A DNA stretch of 64,000 nucleotides from Chrysomallon squamiferum (lineage: Eukaryota > Mollusca > Gastropoda > Neomphalida > Peltospiridae), in contig CM022665.1 of NCBI GenBank assembly GCA_012295275.1, forward strand, positions 13,842,476 to 13,906,475, in the 5' to 3' direction. The notes under the pieces are model-generated. The model was not told where the DNA came from and ran no database searches. It saw nothing but the letters and a program-made list of their open reading frames with translations. The position numbers were made by a program, and so were the translations under genes. Of this stretch, positions 49,554 to 60,726 are shown one piece after another; the first letter of the stretch is position 1, and each line of letters opens with the position of its first letter.

Positions 49554-50519
49554 ATGGATATACCAGCTACTAAAAAAAGATCTCAGCCAAAATATCTGGT
49601 AAAATCGTTATTGGCAAACCACATGGAAGACCGGATGCTAGAAAGAAAACTTGCTGATCTTGACTGGATATCGAATCGTCGTATAAATGAACTTAATTCA
49701 CTAACAAACGGGATGAAATTGGAAATTAAACAAAATCAAAGGCATTTGGCGAATAAAAAAAGAAAAAATATCACAACAATATCAAAAGAAATTTCAGACC
49801 TCGTACAACAAAGTTCCCGCAGTATGGACGTGGATTTAATGACCAAGCTTTTATTATCGGAATACAATCGGCTTTCAGAGCAAACGGCAAACAATGTGTT
49901 CAGCACCACTGCCAAAGAATATCCAGCACATCACAGAATAATACAAGAGGAACCCTTTTCTTTCCACCAAGCGACAGGCTCAGCGGTCCCTGATCTTTCG
50001 AAAATCATAGAACTGATAGGTGCAGTTAAAAGTCTATACGCAAATATAGCCCTGGTAAATAAAACGGATGATCAAAAAGTGAAACCTGATACGAAAAACA
50101 TCTTTGAAATTAAAGAACAGCCTAGTAATGATAGTATCCTTTATACAGATGGCTTATGCACCCTGCTTAGGAGGAAAATCAGTAAAATGAAACGACGAGA
50201 AAGTATTAGCGTTGTGGAGGAGCAAAAAGATCCATTACAGATCATGCTTTCGCGCAGACGGGCCTTCTCACTGTCGCTGCCCGTGGCGGATTCTAAGACA
50301 AAAGGTTCGACTAACAGTCGAAGTAACTTGCCATATCTTATAAGGCAAAGAAATATATTTCGGAAGACGTATGGAAAATGTGATAACTGTGAATTATGCC
50401 CAGCATCGAATCAAAAGGACATGTATGCTCAAACTAAACTCTGTATAGAATATAAACGCTACCAGAACATCAAGAAAAAAATAGATTTGTTTCTTGCTGA
50501 AGTATCCCCCAAAACATAA
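49554..50519 (+). CDS. Unrecognised 321-residue protein, coding region in one exon
   Basis: I do not recognise this protein. ATG at 49554 is preceded in frame by stops (TAA), and an acceptor-like TTTTGTTACAG at 49498 suggests a spliced 5' leader, so this start is well supported. AATAAA at 50647-50652 is a plausible polyadenylation signal. The protein is basic and polar with no signal peptide or membrane segment. Residues about 20-85 look helical and coiled-coil-like (HMEDRMLERKLADLDWISNRR). The middle is weakly conserved-looking and Ser/Gln-rich. Two basic-Ser sites occur (KRRES and RRRAFSLS). The C-terminal part has a cysteine cluster (C276, C279, C282 in KCDNCELC, then C297) that could bind metal or form a small knuckle, followed by a lysine-rich helix. 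It is long and complex enough to be a real gene. It may be a fast-evolving lophotrochozoan protein; function unknown. Confidence 0.75.
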   Translation: MDIPATKKRSQPKYLVKSLLANHMEDRMLERKLADLDWISNRRINELNSLTNGMKLEIKQNQRHLANKKRKNITTISKEISDLVQQSSRSMDVDLMTKLLLSEYNRLSEQTANNVFSTTAKEYPAHHRIIQEEPFSFHQATGSAVPDLSKIIELIGAVKSLYANIALVNKTDDQKVKPDTKNIFEIKEQPSNDSILYTDGLCTLLRRKISKMKRRESISVVEEQKDPLQIMLSRRRAFSLSLPVADSKTKGSTNSRSNLPYLIRQRNIFRKTYGKCDNCELCPASNQKDMYAQTKLCIEYKRYQNIKKKIDLFLAEVSPKT

Positions 50520-51525
50520 TTTCAAAAATATAATGCTTTAAAACAATTATTATGAAAATCATATAAATGTGTGTTTTTTCTTTCATTCTTTCTTTGTTTC
50601 TTTTTTTAGATGCATTTTCATCTTCAACGCAATTTGAACAGATAAAAATAAAACATTTCATTTAAGAAGTTTTCAAGTCTGTTATATCTTCTTAATTCAA
50701 CTAATAGTTTAAAGCTCTAAATCTTGATAAAATTTTCATTTGTGTATATTTCTGGAGATATGTCTTTTTATATACGTGTGTGTGCATGTACACACACACA
50801 CAGTTTTAATTTATTTTCGTTTATATTTGATTATTCAGTAATCGTGAAACCCATTTCAATAGTCATTTCATCCAGTGCTTATTTATCTTCTGTCATGTAT
50901 GCTTTTATCCGTAATGTTATATTGTGATAAAAATAACTGTAAAAAAGGTCCCACAACATTTATTTTGTTCAGTTGTCAACGAAGCACGAAAAATCTTCAT
51001 TTTTGGAATTAATATAGCCCAACGTTTTCAGATAATATAAATATTATCTGCTTTTAATATTAAATGATTCTATATATCAACTGTAAAATATTATTATATA
51101 CAAACACTACATTTCTTATGTACAGGTAGGGCAGGTAGGCATGCTCATACCTGAGTCGTATTCCCAGCCATTCGAAAAACCAAAATGGCTGCCGCATCAT
51201 CTTAAAACAATGGATATGGTCACCGAATCCATTAGATGGATGTCTGGAGATACGGTTCACATCGTTGTTACTACCTTTGAGCTCGTAGTTTTATCTATAT
51301 ATTAATATTTTCCAAATTTGCGGAGCATCTGTCATAAAATATATAGAAACATAATCTATTTGGCGATTTTTAAATCAGAGTTAATTAGATACTGCAACGC
51401 CATTTTTTTCAGTCCTGAAGGAGTATTCAAGGATCTGTTACTGTAAATCAAAACAGACACTATAAATGTAACCTGTCGTTATAAGACACCTAAACAACAT
51501 CTCTAATTTTAATAAACATTCAAAA

Positions 51526-51529
<4 letters not shown>

Positions 51530-51573
<44 letters not shown>
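51530..51573. repeat. (ATT)n microsatellite
   Basis: Perfect trinucleotide run. Confidence 0.95.
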
Positions 51574-51777
51574 TAACTCGTCTTAATAAATTCACCTTTC
51601 CGCCCAAAAAGGAAAATAATAAATAGACAGAAATTAATTCATAAATAATAAGTAAACTAAGACAACAACAACATCAACAGCAATAATAATAATAATAATA
51701 ATTAAACGATATATATAAATTTTACAATTTTTTATCCTGAATTCAAATTTTTTAATTATTGCTATTATTGCTATTGA

Positions 51778-51822
<45 letters not shown>

Positions 51823-51823
51823 C
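51778..51823. repeat. (ATT)n microsatellite
   Basis: Perfect trinucleotide run, the second within 300 bp. Confidence 0.95.
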
Positions 51824-52617
51824 GTTGTTGTTATTATTGTTAAAGAGTGCATCCCACTGCTCCAGTTATGTAGAATTAAATCTGAAGGCATTTTGACTGG
51901 AAGCAATTTGCAGTGTAGAGAGCAGAAATATTTGCTCCCACTGAGTTATACCCAGTTTAGAGGCCTGCCTTGTGATGAATTACAAAAGAAAAACAAGATT
52001 CGTCTATTGTATATTGCATTTATTAAGAGTAATGTGAGACGTAAACGTTTTTAATTGTTACATACAGCTGTTATAAAAATTAAAACTAACCATGTTGTAA
52101 TCGTCACACTGCAAAAATTAAAGATAAAGTTATTAAAATATTGTAATAGATACTGTTTATTTTAAAAGGTTAATGTATAACAAAATTTGTAAATAAGAAG
52201 AACAAGTAGATATTTGGCGGATAAACTATCAAGAAAGCGACTAGGGTGGAATACTTCGGTTCCACCATTTCCGGTCAGAATTCAATATACAACATTTTTA
52301 TATCCGGTGTTATCATGAGTTGGTCTGCATTTTCTAATGAGAATGGATTTTATTAAAATGAATTTGAAGAATAATGATTAATATCTAGTTTTTATTAGAG
52401 TCTGAAATAACAGTCAAATATATAGAATAATGCGCATTTAACTGCTTATGGCCGCGGGCCTTCGGTTGTTTGGAAACAACTAATAGTAACAGTAATACTC
52501 AAAGAAATTGCCAATAAAAAATATTCCAATTTAATGAATCCTAGAAGTTTGAAACTATAATTTACTATTATAAATTTGAATGAATGACTCCTGAAATATC
52601 ACTTTGTTGAGGTCAAC

Positions 52618-55512
52618 ATGGATGGCAGTGGATTTACGCCTTTTGCCACTGGGCTGACACCTCAGTCCCAACAGGTAGCTTAAAAAAAAAAAAAAAAAAA
52701 AAAAAAAATTATAATATAAATATTAATTTAAAAAAAAAGAAGCTTTGTTAAGTATCACACAGAAAATTTTCTTTATCATGATATTGTCTTACAGTGACTA
52801 ATGCAGAGAATAGTAATGGAAAAAGAAAGATTGAACCAAATACTGAAATAAATTATTGCTAAACTGACAGTGAAATTCTTCATATTTTTCTACATAAATT
52901 CTGTTTATGAAAGAACAACATAATGAAGTGAAAAAAATATACTTGTTTCTTAATTTATTGCTGTATTTTATTCAAAGAAAAAACTGATTGCTAGGAAGAA
53001 AACCGATGAAAGATGTATTTAATTTCATATGTTGAATTATTATCTCTACAGAGTCCTCTGCTTTCTCCAGCTTTAAGTAGTTTTGGTCTTGGTGCAACAC
53101 CAAATCCTGTCCTGCCACCTTCCAATGCCAGTCTTTATCCACCAACTCCTGGGGGTCCAATGACCCCTATTTCTCCTGCTACACCAGCTTCAGAAGGTTC
53201 TGGAATACGACCACAGTTACAGTAAGCTAAAACATTTTAATGTTTTATATAGAAAAGAAAGATATATATAAAAAAAAAAAAGATTTTCCAAAACAAAAGT
53301 CCTTAAATTAATATGAAGATTTAAAAAAAAAAAAAGCTATTTAAAGTTCAACAATGATTGGTTTTCTGAAATTTAACAATCAGTGTTTGACAACATTCAA
53401 TTATACTTAGTAATATTAAGAAAAAGGAAAGTAAATTAAGATGTATTTTATGAAATGTTAAATATCAGTAATGTTGAACTTTCATTTTAAACTATACACT
53501 TTTGCTTCATTTAACATAGTATTTTTAATGCAGCTTGTTATAAGATCTATAAAGTAAATCTTGCTTCTCAAAATCAGTTTATTTTAAGCCATTAATTACT
53601 CAACAAACAACATGTATACATTGTTATTTTGTATTTGACAAATATCATTATTCTGCATAATAAATAAATAAATGATATTTTTACTGCTTTGTATAAATTA
53701 ATGCATTTGTTTTTAGAAACATTGTCTGCACTGTAAATCTGGGTTGTAAGTTAGATCTGAAGAAGATTGCTCTGCATGCAAGAAATGCAGAATACAATCC
53801 TAAGAGATTTGCAGCTGTGATCATGAGAATACGAGAACCTAGAACCACAGCACTTATATTCAGCTCCGGTAAAATGGTTTGCACAGGAGCAAAGAGGTAA
53901 ATAATGTTTTCAATAAAAAACGGTATCTGTTTCACAACATGGAGTAGAATTATAAACAGTCTTTTTACATCCAAACTTTCAAGAAACAAAAGTTTTTATT
54001 GTTTGTGTGTTTGAAATTTGTACTCACTGTGTTATGTTGTCTCTGAATTATCTGTTTTAATGATAACAGAAACAGAAAGTCCTTTTTTAATGTTTTTACA
54101 TCAATGGCCACATATGTGACTGCATGCATATAGATATATAATTTAAAAAAGTGATATATTGTCTTCATTTGCTTGTTCTCCAGTCACACATTGTTTTAGA
54201 CAGAAAATTTGGAAATGCTAAGATAATTTATGAATGTTGAATATGAATGATGCTCTATATTTACAGTGAAGACCTTGCTAAACTTGCTGCAAGAAAATAT
54301 GCAAGAATTGTACAGAAGTTAGATTTTCCTGTAAGTACAAACTATGGAGGATGTTTGACTTTAAACAAAAAATGCAGTAGCAAGTTAGGGATAACTGAGA
54401 TGAATACTGAAATGCTTGCTATTTTAAATTTACTACTTGTGGAGAATTATCTTTAATTTATCTATTAAAAAATTAATTTACAAAATTCCACTTAAAATCA
54501 TCAAAATTCCTAAATATTTTGAAGCTGATTTTACAATATCCGATTTATAATTATAGAATTTTTACTTTTTATGCTATTATATCACTTTGAAATAACGGTT
54601 TTAAAATTCTAATTTTAGGCTAAGTTTTTAGATTTCAAAATCCAAAATATGGTAGGAAGCTGTGATGTGAAGTTCCCAATACGACTTGAAGGTTTAGTGC
54701 TCACCCATAGTCAGTTTTCAAGGTAAAATATCATTTGTTTCAGTTCTTTCAGTATTTGATAATGTATCTCAGTGGAATAAATTAAGCAGCCTATATTAAT
54801 TTTGTTATTATGTAATGGGATTATTAGTGTTTGTTTGCTCAGTTTCTCTTTTATAGATAGATAGATAGAGAGACAGAGAGACAGACAGACACACACACAC
54901 ACACATAAAAGAGAAACTAGGCAGCCTAAGAATAATAATCAATATATACATTTTATCACATTTTTGTGCTTCAAGTTCCTGGGGTTTTTTTGTTTTCTTT
55001 CTTAAGCAAAAACAAACCATTTCTGGCAGTTATTATTTCAGCTGAGTATCATCATAAATAACATGATTTTGATCCTCTTTGTTTTCTTCATTTATCACTT
55101 GAGAGATAAGTTTGAAAAATAGTAATTATTTTTCAGCTCTTTTGGAGAAATGTCCATAAATGATTAGTCAAATTAGTAGTTTTTTGTTATTTTTCAGTTA
55201 TGAACCTGAACTGTTTCCCGGTCTTATTTATAGAATGGTCAAGCCTAGAATTGTGCTTCTGATCTTTGTCTCAGGAAAAGTTGTGCTGACAGGTTAGTGA
55301 TGCTATACGAAAGAAATTACTTTTATTTGAAGTAAACGTAGTTAAAATTTGATTCACACTAAATGGACTTAAATTCGCACACCAGTGACTAAAATAATTT
55401 TGTTATAATTAGTTAATATATATTTTTTTCTATTGCAGGTGCAAAAGTAAGAGAAGAAATCTATGAAGCATTTGAAAACATTTATCCCATATTGAAAGGA
55501 TTCAGAAAATGA
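52618..55512 (+). CDS. TATA-box-binding protein (TBP), complete, 247 residues
   Basis: Exons: 52618-52674, 53052-53221, 53717-53896, 54267-54330, 54619-54722, 55198-55292 and 55439-55512 (TGA), all GT-AG and in phase. TBP binds the TATA element as the core of TFIID and also serves in SL1 and TFIIIB, in the nucleus. Residues 1-75 are a short variable N-terminus ([19 protein letters not shown], then Pro/Ser/Thr-rich with [20 protein letters not shown]) with no long glutamine run. From about 73 the saddle core is complete and highly conserved: [53 protein letters not shown], then the second repeat [28 protein letters not shown] and [15 protein letters not shown], ending ILKGFRK. The intercalating phenylalanines of both repeats are present. 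A longer frame opening at 53013 runs from intron into exon 2 and is not the start. Confidence 0.98.
52675..55438 (+). other. TBP introns
   Basis: The introns longer than 300 bp are 52675-53051, 53222-53716, 53897-54266 and 54723-55197; 54331-54618 and 55293-55438 are shorter. They are AT-rich, with a poly-A tract (52682-52708) next to the first donor and a microsatellite between 13-bp inverted arms in 54841-54918. Confidence 0.85.
54841..54918. repeat. Inverted arms flanking a TAGA/CAGA/CA microsatellite
   Basis: AGTTTCTCTTTTA (54841-54853) and its exact complement TAAAAGAGAAACT (54906-54918) enclose GATA, GACA and CA repeats. Confidence 0.9.
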
Positions 55513-58500
55513 AGAGGCATAATTGTGGTTCCAATTATTTTGTAAACCACCAGACTTTAATTGACATACATGTATATTATCAAGGATATCATACTCATGT
55601 ATCACAGAACAAAATGTTTGGATGTTATCTCATTTCTTGTGAATTAACATCCTTAGTCAAAGATGATTTATATTAAATTTCATAAAGTAGGTCTTTGTAA
55701 ATGCCAGTACAGGGGAAATGGCAGTGCTTATTTAAAAAGTATTGTGAAGGAAGAAAGTTTTTTTTTTTTTAAATTAAATCCATCAAAAGAAAGTGCCATT
55801 AATACAAGCTTGATCCCAGATTAAGTGCTTAAAAATCTTTCAAATATAAACTTCATCTTTACATTGGGAAAATAGAAAACAGACGAAACAGGACTTAATT
55901 GAGTATTGAGAGCATCTTATAAAAAAGCATAAACCTGCTACTATGTTCAGAGGCCAAAGTGCTTGAAAATACTTCCATATCACCATATGATATGTACTTC
56001 AGGTAGTGAAATAGAAAATAATGGGACAAAACAGAATTTCATTTACTCTATGGCCTTAGATAGTTGCATCACAGAAGAATATAATGACAAATTAAGGATC
56101 AGGATGCAAGGAATAAATGTCAATAAATTGCTTGAAAGCAAATGAAAAAAATGTTTGTATCGAAGGTTAACATTTTAAAGGATCGTGCTTTTTATTTTTA
56201 GAAAGGAAACCACTGTTTAATCAAAGGTTTGACTTTCCATCCAAAATAGTTGGAACATCTGATTTGTTGAAGTACAATCAGAATTTAAAAAAAAAAAAAA
56301 GTTTAAAATTACATATGTTTTTTTATTTTATTTTTGGATTATTTGTAAATAAATTGACTTGGAAAATTATGAACAGATTTTGACAAAAAAACAACATCAG
56401 TCAAATTACTTGGAAAATTATTATGTATACATTGAGAGTGAAATTTTTCAAATGTACTCAGGTTTTGATCAGTATCACAGTTAAGAGTAAATTATAAAAA
56501 TAACAATTTTCATGAATATGTTAATAAGATTCAAATATAATCTGAATCTGCTTTTTTTATGTATAATACATAAAATATTTTTGTACATAATTTTAATGTT
56601 ATAAATCATGATGGACAAAAACAAAATGTTTTGTTATCCCTTTAATCTGCTTTACACAGCTCTAGCCTGTTTCTAGCCATAGCACATGCTTCTTTACAGG
56701 AAAAATGCATCTAAAAATTCCTTTGCTGGGAATTGTAAGCTAACATGTAATTACTAATGGTTCTGCCTAAAACAAGTCAAGTTTCTGAATAGTGACACTG
56801 AAATATTTTTCTAATTGCAACATTTTTAATTCGTTATTGATGTTTGAAACTAACCTTTTGATTGAAAAAGAATTTTTTTTTTTTAAATTTTGGTTTGGTT
56901 TAAATCCAGGCAGCAGAAATGAAGGATAATGAAGATGGGAAAACAAGAATTTTCAATAATTTACATAAATTTTTATTTGTATTATAATTGATCACTTTCA
57001 GATCAAGCCACTGTTAAAACAGAAATTACAGTTTATGCTTCATAATTATATAAAATTATCAATACCAGATATAAACTAGCAAAATATTTTCAAAAATGGT
57101 TCCAGTGAAAGCCAATAGATATAAGGTGGTAGAAGCAATGAGTCATTCTCAGAAAGTTAAATGAAATGGAGAAAAACTGAAGTGGAGGAAATATTTTATA
57201 AGCAGTAAAGTCTAATTTTAATTGATTAATTAATTTTATTATTATTATTATTGTCATTTTAAAGACAATATTTTCAGTGAACATAATTATATATTGTAAA
57301 TGTTGTGACAAAACAAGTTTGAATATTAATGTATATAGGATGATGAATGTACAGAGTGTGTGTGTGTGTGTCTGTGTGTGAACAAAAATGATTCTTCAGT
57401 TCACAAAATTTCAGATTGTTTAAAATAAATTTAAACCAAAAATATACCGATGTTCAGTTAATGCAATATACAGAACAAATGTATGGAAGTTAATAATACA
57501 GAGCAGTTCATTTGTTTCCACCTACTAAGCTATAATGTTGGTGCCCTACAAACCAAAATACCTTTCTGTATAGTAAATACTATAATGCATTATTAAATGA
57601 ATCATGCAAAATACAGTGATTTGTGAAAATACTATTTTAATTGAAGTAAGTCACAAAATCAGCCTAGGATGTTTAGAAAAATAGATCTTTCCAAGTGCCA
57701 GTAATAAATCTTTGTGTACTAGTACTACTGTTCCATTAGATTTAACAATCTGCACTATCTAAAGAATGTTCTGTGCATTCCTATATAAAACACATGGCAT
57801 GGTGGTGCCTGCACATTTTACTGATCTTGTGCTGTCTTTTGATGTGGACTTAGTACATACCTTCAGTGTGTAACCAAAAACTATGGGCATAGCTCTAAGT
57901 ATCACTTTGCTCTAGGTGTTGAAAGCATCTAGACTAGTATCATACAGAATTTCAAACTGATCACTAGCATTAAATTTAATATTTTAAAATAATGATTTTA
58001 TATATATATATTTTTTAAATTTATTTTTGTCTATGTGTTTTAGTTATATTACATATATCCATGTTTGTATTCAGTTTCAGTGGTCAGTATACATTAGGTA
58101 AGACTATTATATTTGCTATTTATAACCAAATGATTTAGTCCATTGAAGTATAATCATTTTCATATTTATTAATTGGTTTAAAATATTTTATCTCTTACAC
58201 ATTTATGTTCCATTATATGATAATATTTCATCAAGCCATTCATATTTTTTATTACATTGAACCTTGGTCTTGATGAGTTTAGATGATGAATTCAAGTAGA
58301 ACTGGTCTGTACTTTTCTTTTTTAATTACATATACTACAGCAAACTGAATAAAATTGGCATCCTCTCCGTTTGAATTATAGAAAATTAAGCCATTCCCAT
58401 ATGCAATGTCAGCAAGTGTACACAATCATTATGAATAATGCAGTGATACGAATAAATGAGCACATCAGATACTGAACTGAGCCTAGTGATGATGCACTTT

Positions 58501-60168
58501 TATTCTTAGAACAAGCATAAACATGGAACACTACTACATTAATATTACTTGCCAGTGCTGTTGCTTTCTCTAATTTTCCCAATTTACTTTTTACCATATT
58601 TTTACATGAACCAGTAGTATATTTCTATCTGCAGTTTATTTTATTCTTACAAAGGAAAAGTAGGACATTTGTGATTTAAATGTACTCATTTTAAAATATT
58701 TAGTACCTAATTACAATCCAATGAATTTTTTATTTCAAACATGTTTTTTTATATCAGCTGAAAAAATAGAGTAACTATGAACACAATATAAACACAAATT
58801 TATTTATTCAGTTCATTTATTACAGTTTGAATTTCAGGCACAAAAGGATATGATGACAAATTTTGTATCCACAACACCAGTTATAAAGCTTTATATTTAT
58901 ATGTGTTTGCCTACCAGGAAGTAAACATGGCACGTGTCATGTCTACAAATCAATTTTCTTAGAAGAGTCTTACTGGCTTGTTGCATGCTATCATATCATT
59001 CTGTTAAAACACAGATTTAACAATTCTAGTCTCAAATAACAAGACATTACTACTGTGTAACATTTAGAACACTGCATCTCATAACAACACAACTCTAAAT
59101 GCATCCTAAAAAAACAGGCAAGAGCCATGTCTCTTTGTTTCTTTTGTTCAAATGAGTATTAAATTTTATTTCTGAGATAACAAACCACATTCAGCATATT
59201 ACATAATGAGAACTTGTAACAGTTTTATTTCTGGACAGCAGGTTTTGTTGTTGATGAAGAATATCAGTTCAATATAACATGACTGAAGTGATTCATGGAA
59301 ACTGTAGTTGTGCATTAATGACATTAATTCTAATTAGATAACATATGTTCCTTTTTTATATTTTGTTATTTCTTCTGATTTAAGTTAATGTCATTAATAG
59401 ACAGGAATAAAAGTAAACCATCAGTTTCCACATATATAGCTTCAACTTTTATTAAACTGACACAACTTCAGTATTAACAATGTCTGCTCTACAGTATTTA
59501 AGTAATAATTATTAAAAATAACAACATGGAAGCATACAAAATGTATTCAGGCATCTTTTAAATTCTCAAAGATACACATTAAATAATGTACAGTAAACAT
59601 CAACAGAACATACATTACTGAATAAATATTTTTTATTACATGACTAATTTAAAACTAATACAGTATCAATCATCAGCAATGGTTTAGGCACCTAATTCTG
59701 GAGGAAAAAAAGTATGTAAAAATATAAAAATTAAATATATTCAAAGAAATAAGGCAGTTAATTCTTAGTCACAAGTTTCAACGAAAACTTTAGTATAATG
59801 TGATGCAAAAAAAAAGATTTTTAACTGTGGATAAACTCTTCTTTCTAATATAATAATACTGTTTCAATATTCATCCACATAATAATATATTGCTAAGTTT
59901 TACCCTTATGTAAGTTTTATATTTACCTATGGCTATTAATATTGTTTGCAAATTTTTACAAGCACATTAACTCTTTATCTAACAATTTTTGAGTTAGCTT
60001 TGAGAAGAAAATTAAATTGTTATGAACAAAATTATATTTTTTACTCAAATGGAATTTCCAGTTATGTTTTACAAAACACTTCAAAAATAAATAAAAATAA
60101 AAATTTGAACATCTTTTTCAGTTAAACTGTATCATTCATTTCAAATGCCACAAAATATCCATATAAAC
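55513..60168. other. Region between convergent TBP and C6orf120 genes, mostly 3' UTR-like
   Basis: No coding exon can be supported. It is AT-rich unique sequence, nearly free of microsatellites apart from a short GT tract near 57,355. An AATAAA at 56348-56353 is one possible TBP polyadenylation signal. For the minus-strand gene, AATAAA complements at 59632-59637 and 59448-59453 are candidates. The extents of the two UTRs cannot be fixed. Confidence 0.5.
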
Positions 60169-60726
60169 CTAAAACAAAATTTCTAAAACAATTTTTAAAA
60201 TGCTAATTAGAAGTGTCCAGAAAGGTGACTCTTCACCTTCTGTCTCATCAACACTTGATGATGAGCTTTCCATAGACTGCTGCATATACTCATTTCTGGC
60301 ATAGTAATTTTCATCTCCAATAAGTGAGGAATAAGTGTCAGCCTCCTGTTCTGCAATGTGATATATTCTAAGAACAAATGAAGAGTTGAAATAAGATGGG
60401 TGGCCGTACACTGACACACCAACTGGACGTTTAAATAAACTTGGAATATCAACACTGTCAGTCCCACAGGTTACTGACTGCAATTCAAAATCATCATAAG
60501 AAGGTCGTAGAGTTTTATCAGACACAAACAAATCAGCATCTCCATAAATGCTTTGTAATTCCACACGTATAAATCCCTCTCTATTCAGTCGGTAAAATGT
60601 ATAATTTTCACTTCCCACTTCACCAGTAATTGTCTGCAGAGCTAACTGAGCACAGGATATGATGACACTGGCTGCTAGACCCAGGGCTATGCCCACTGAA
60701 TGGACAGAGGAGTACATTTTGACCAT
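60169..60726 (-). CDS. C6orf120 homologue (UPF0669 family), 185 residues
   Basis: The coding region is one exon. ATG at 60726-60724 follows directly after an acceptor (TCTCTCTTGCAG), so an upstream non-coding exon exists and the further N-terminal open frame (MFVCFWSLLQ) is intron. Stop TAG is at 60169-60171. The N-terminus has a hydrophobic signal-like segment (VGIALGLAASVIISCAQLAL). The body carries the family signature: GEVGSENYTFYRLN, GDADLFVSDKTLRPSYDDFE, LQSVTCGTDSVDIP and RPVGVSVYGHPSYF. A Ser/Glu-rich stretch follows, and then the hydrophobic C-terminus ESPFWTLLISILKIVLEILF, nearly identical to the vertebrate protein. The protein is expected to enter the secretory pathway. Its biochemical role is not established; human C6orf120 has been linked to T-cell apoptosis. 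Confidence 0.95.
   Translation of the reverse strand: MVKMYSSVHSVGIALGLAASVIISCAQLALQTITGEVGSENYTFYRLNREGFIRVELQSIYGDADLFVSDKTLRPSYDDFELQSVTCGTDSVDIPSLFKRPVGVSVYGHPSYFNSSFVLRIYHIAEQEADTYSSLIGDENYYARNEYMQQSMESSSSSVDETEGEESPFWTLLISILKIVLEILF

Larger units (their letters stand above)
50520..52617. other. Intergenic between the 321-residue gene and TBP
   Basis: The 3' UTR of the preceding gene ends around 50,670. The rest is AT-rich with two (ATT)n tracts (51530-51573, 51778-51823). Part of the region before 52,618 is presumably TBP promoter and 5' UTR. I cannot point to a core promoter element. No gene is seen. Confidence 0.55.

Noticed and set aside
53013-53225. Alternative TBP start inside an intron
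   Set aside because: The frame runs from intron into exon 2. The exon at 52618-52674 supplies a proper start and a matching phase, and its peptide is TBP-like.
58409-58597. 62-residue minus-strand frame between TBP and C6orf120
   Set aside because: It has no domain and no splice or conservation cue, and lies in UTR-like AT-rich sequence.
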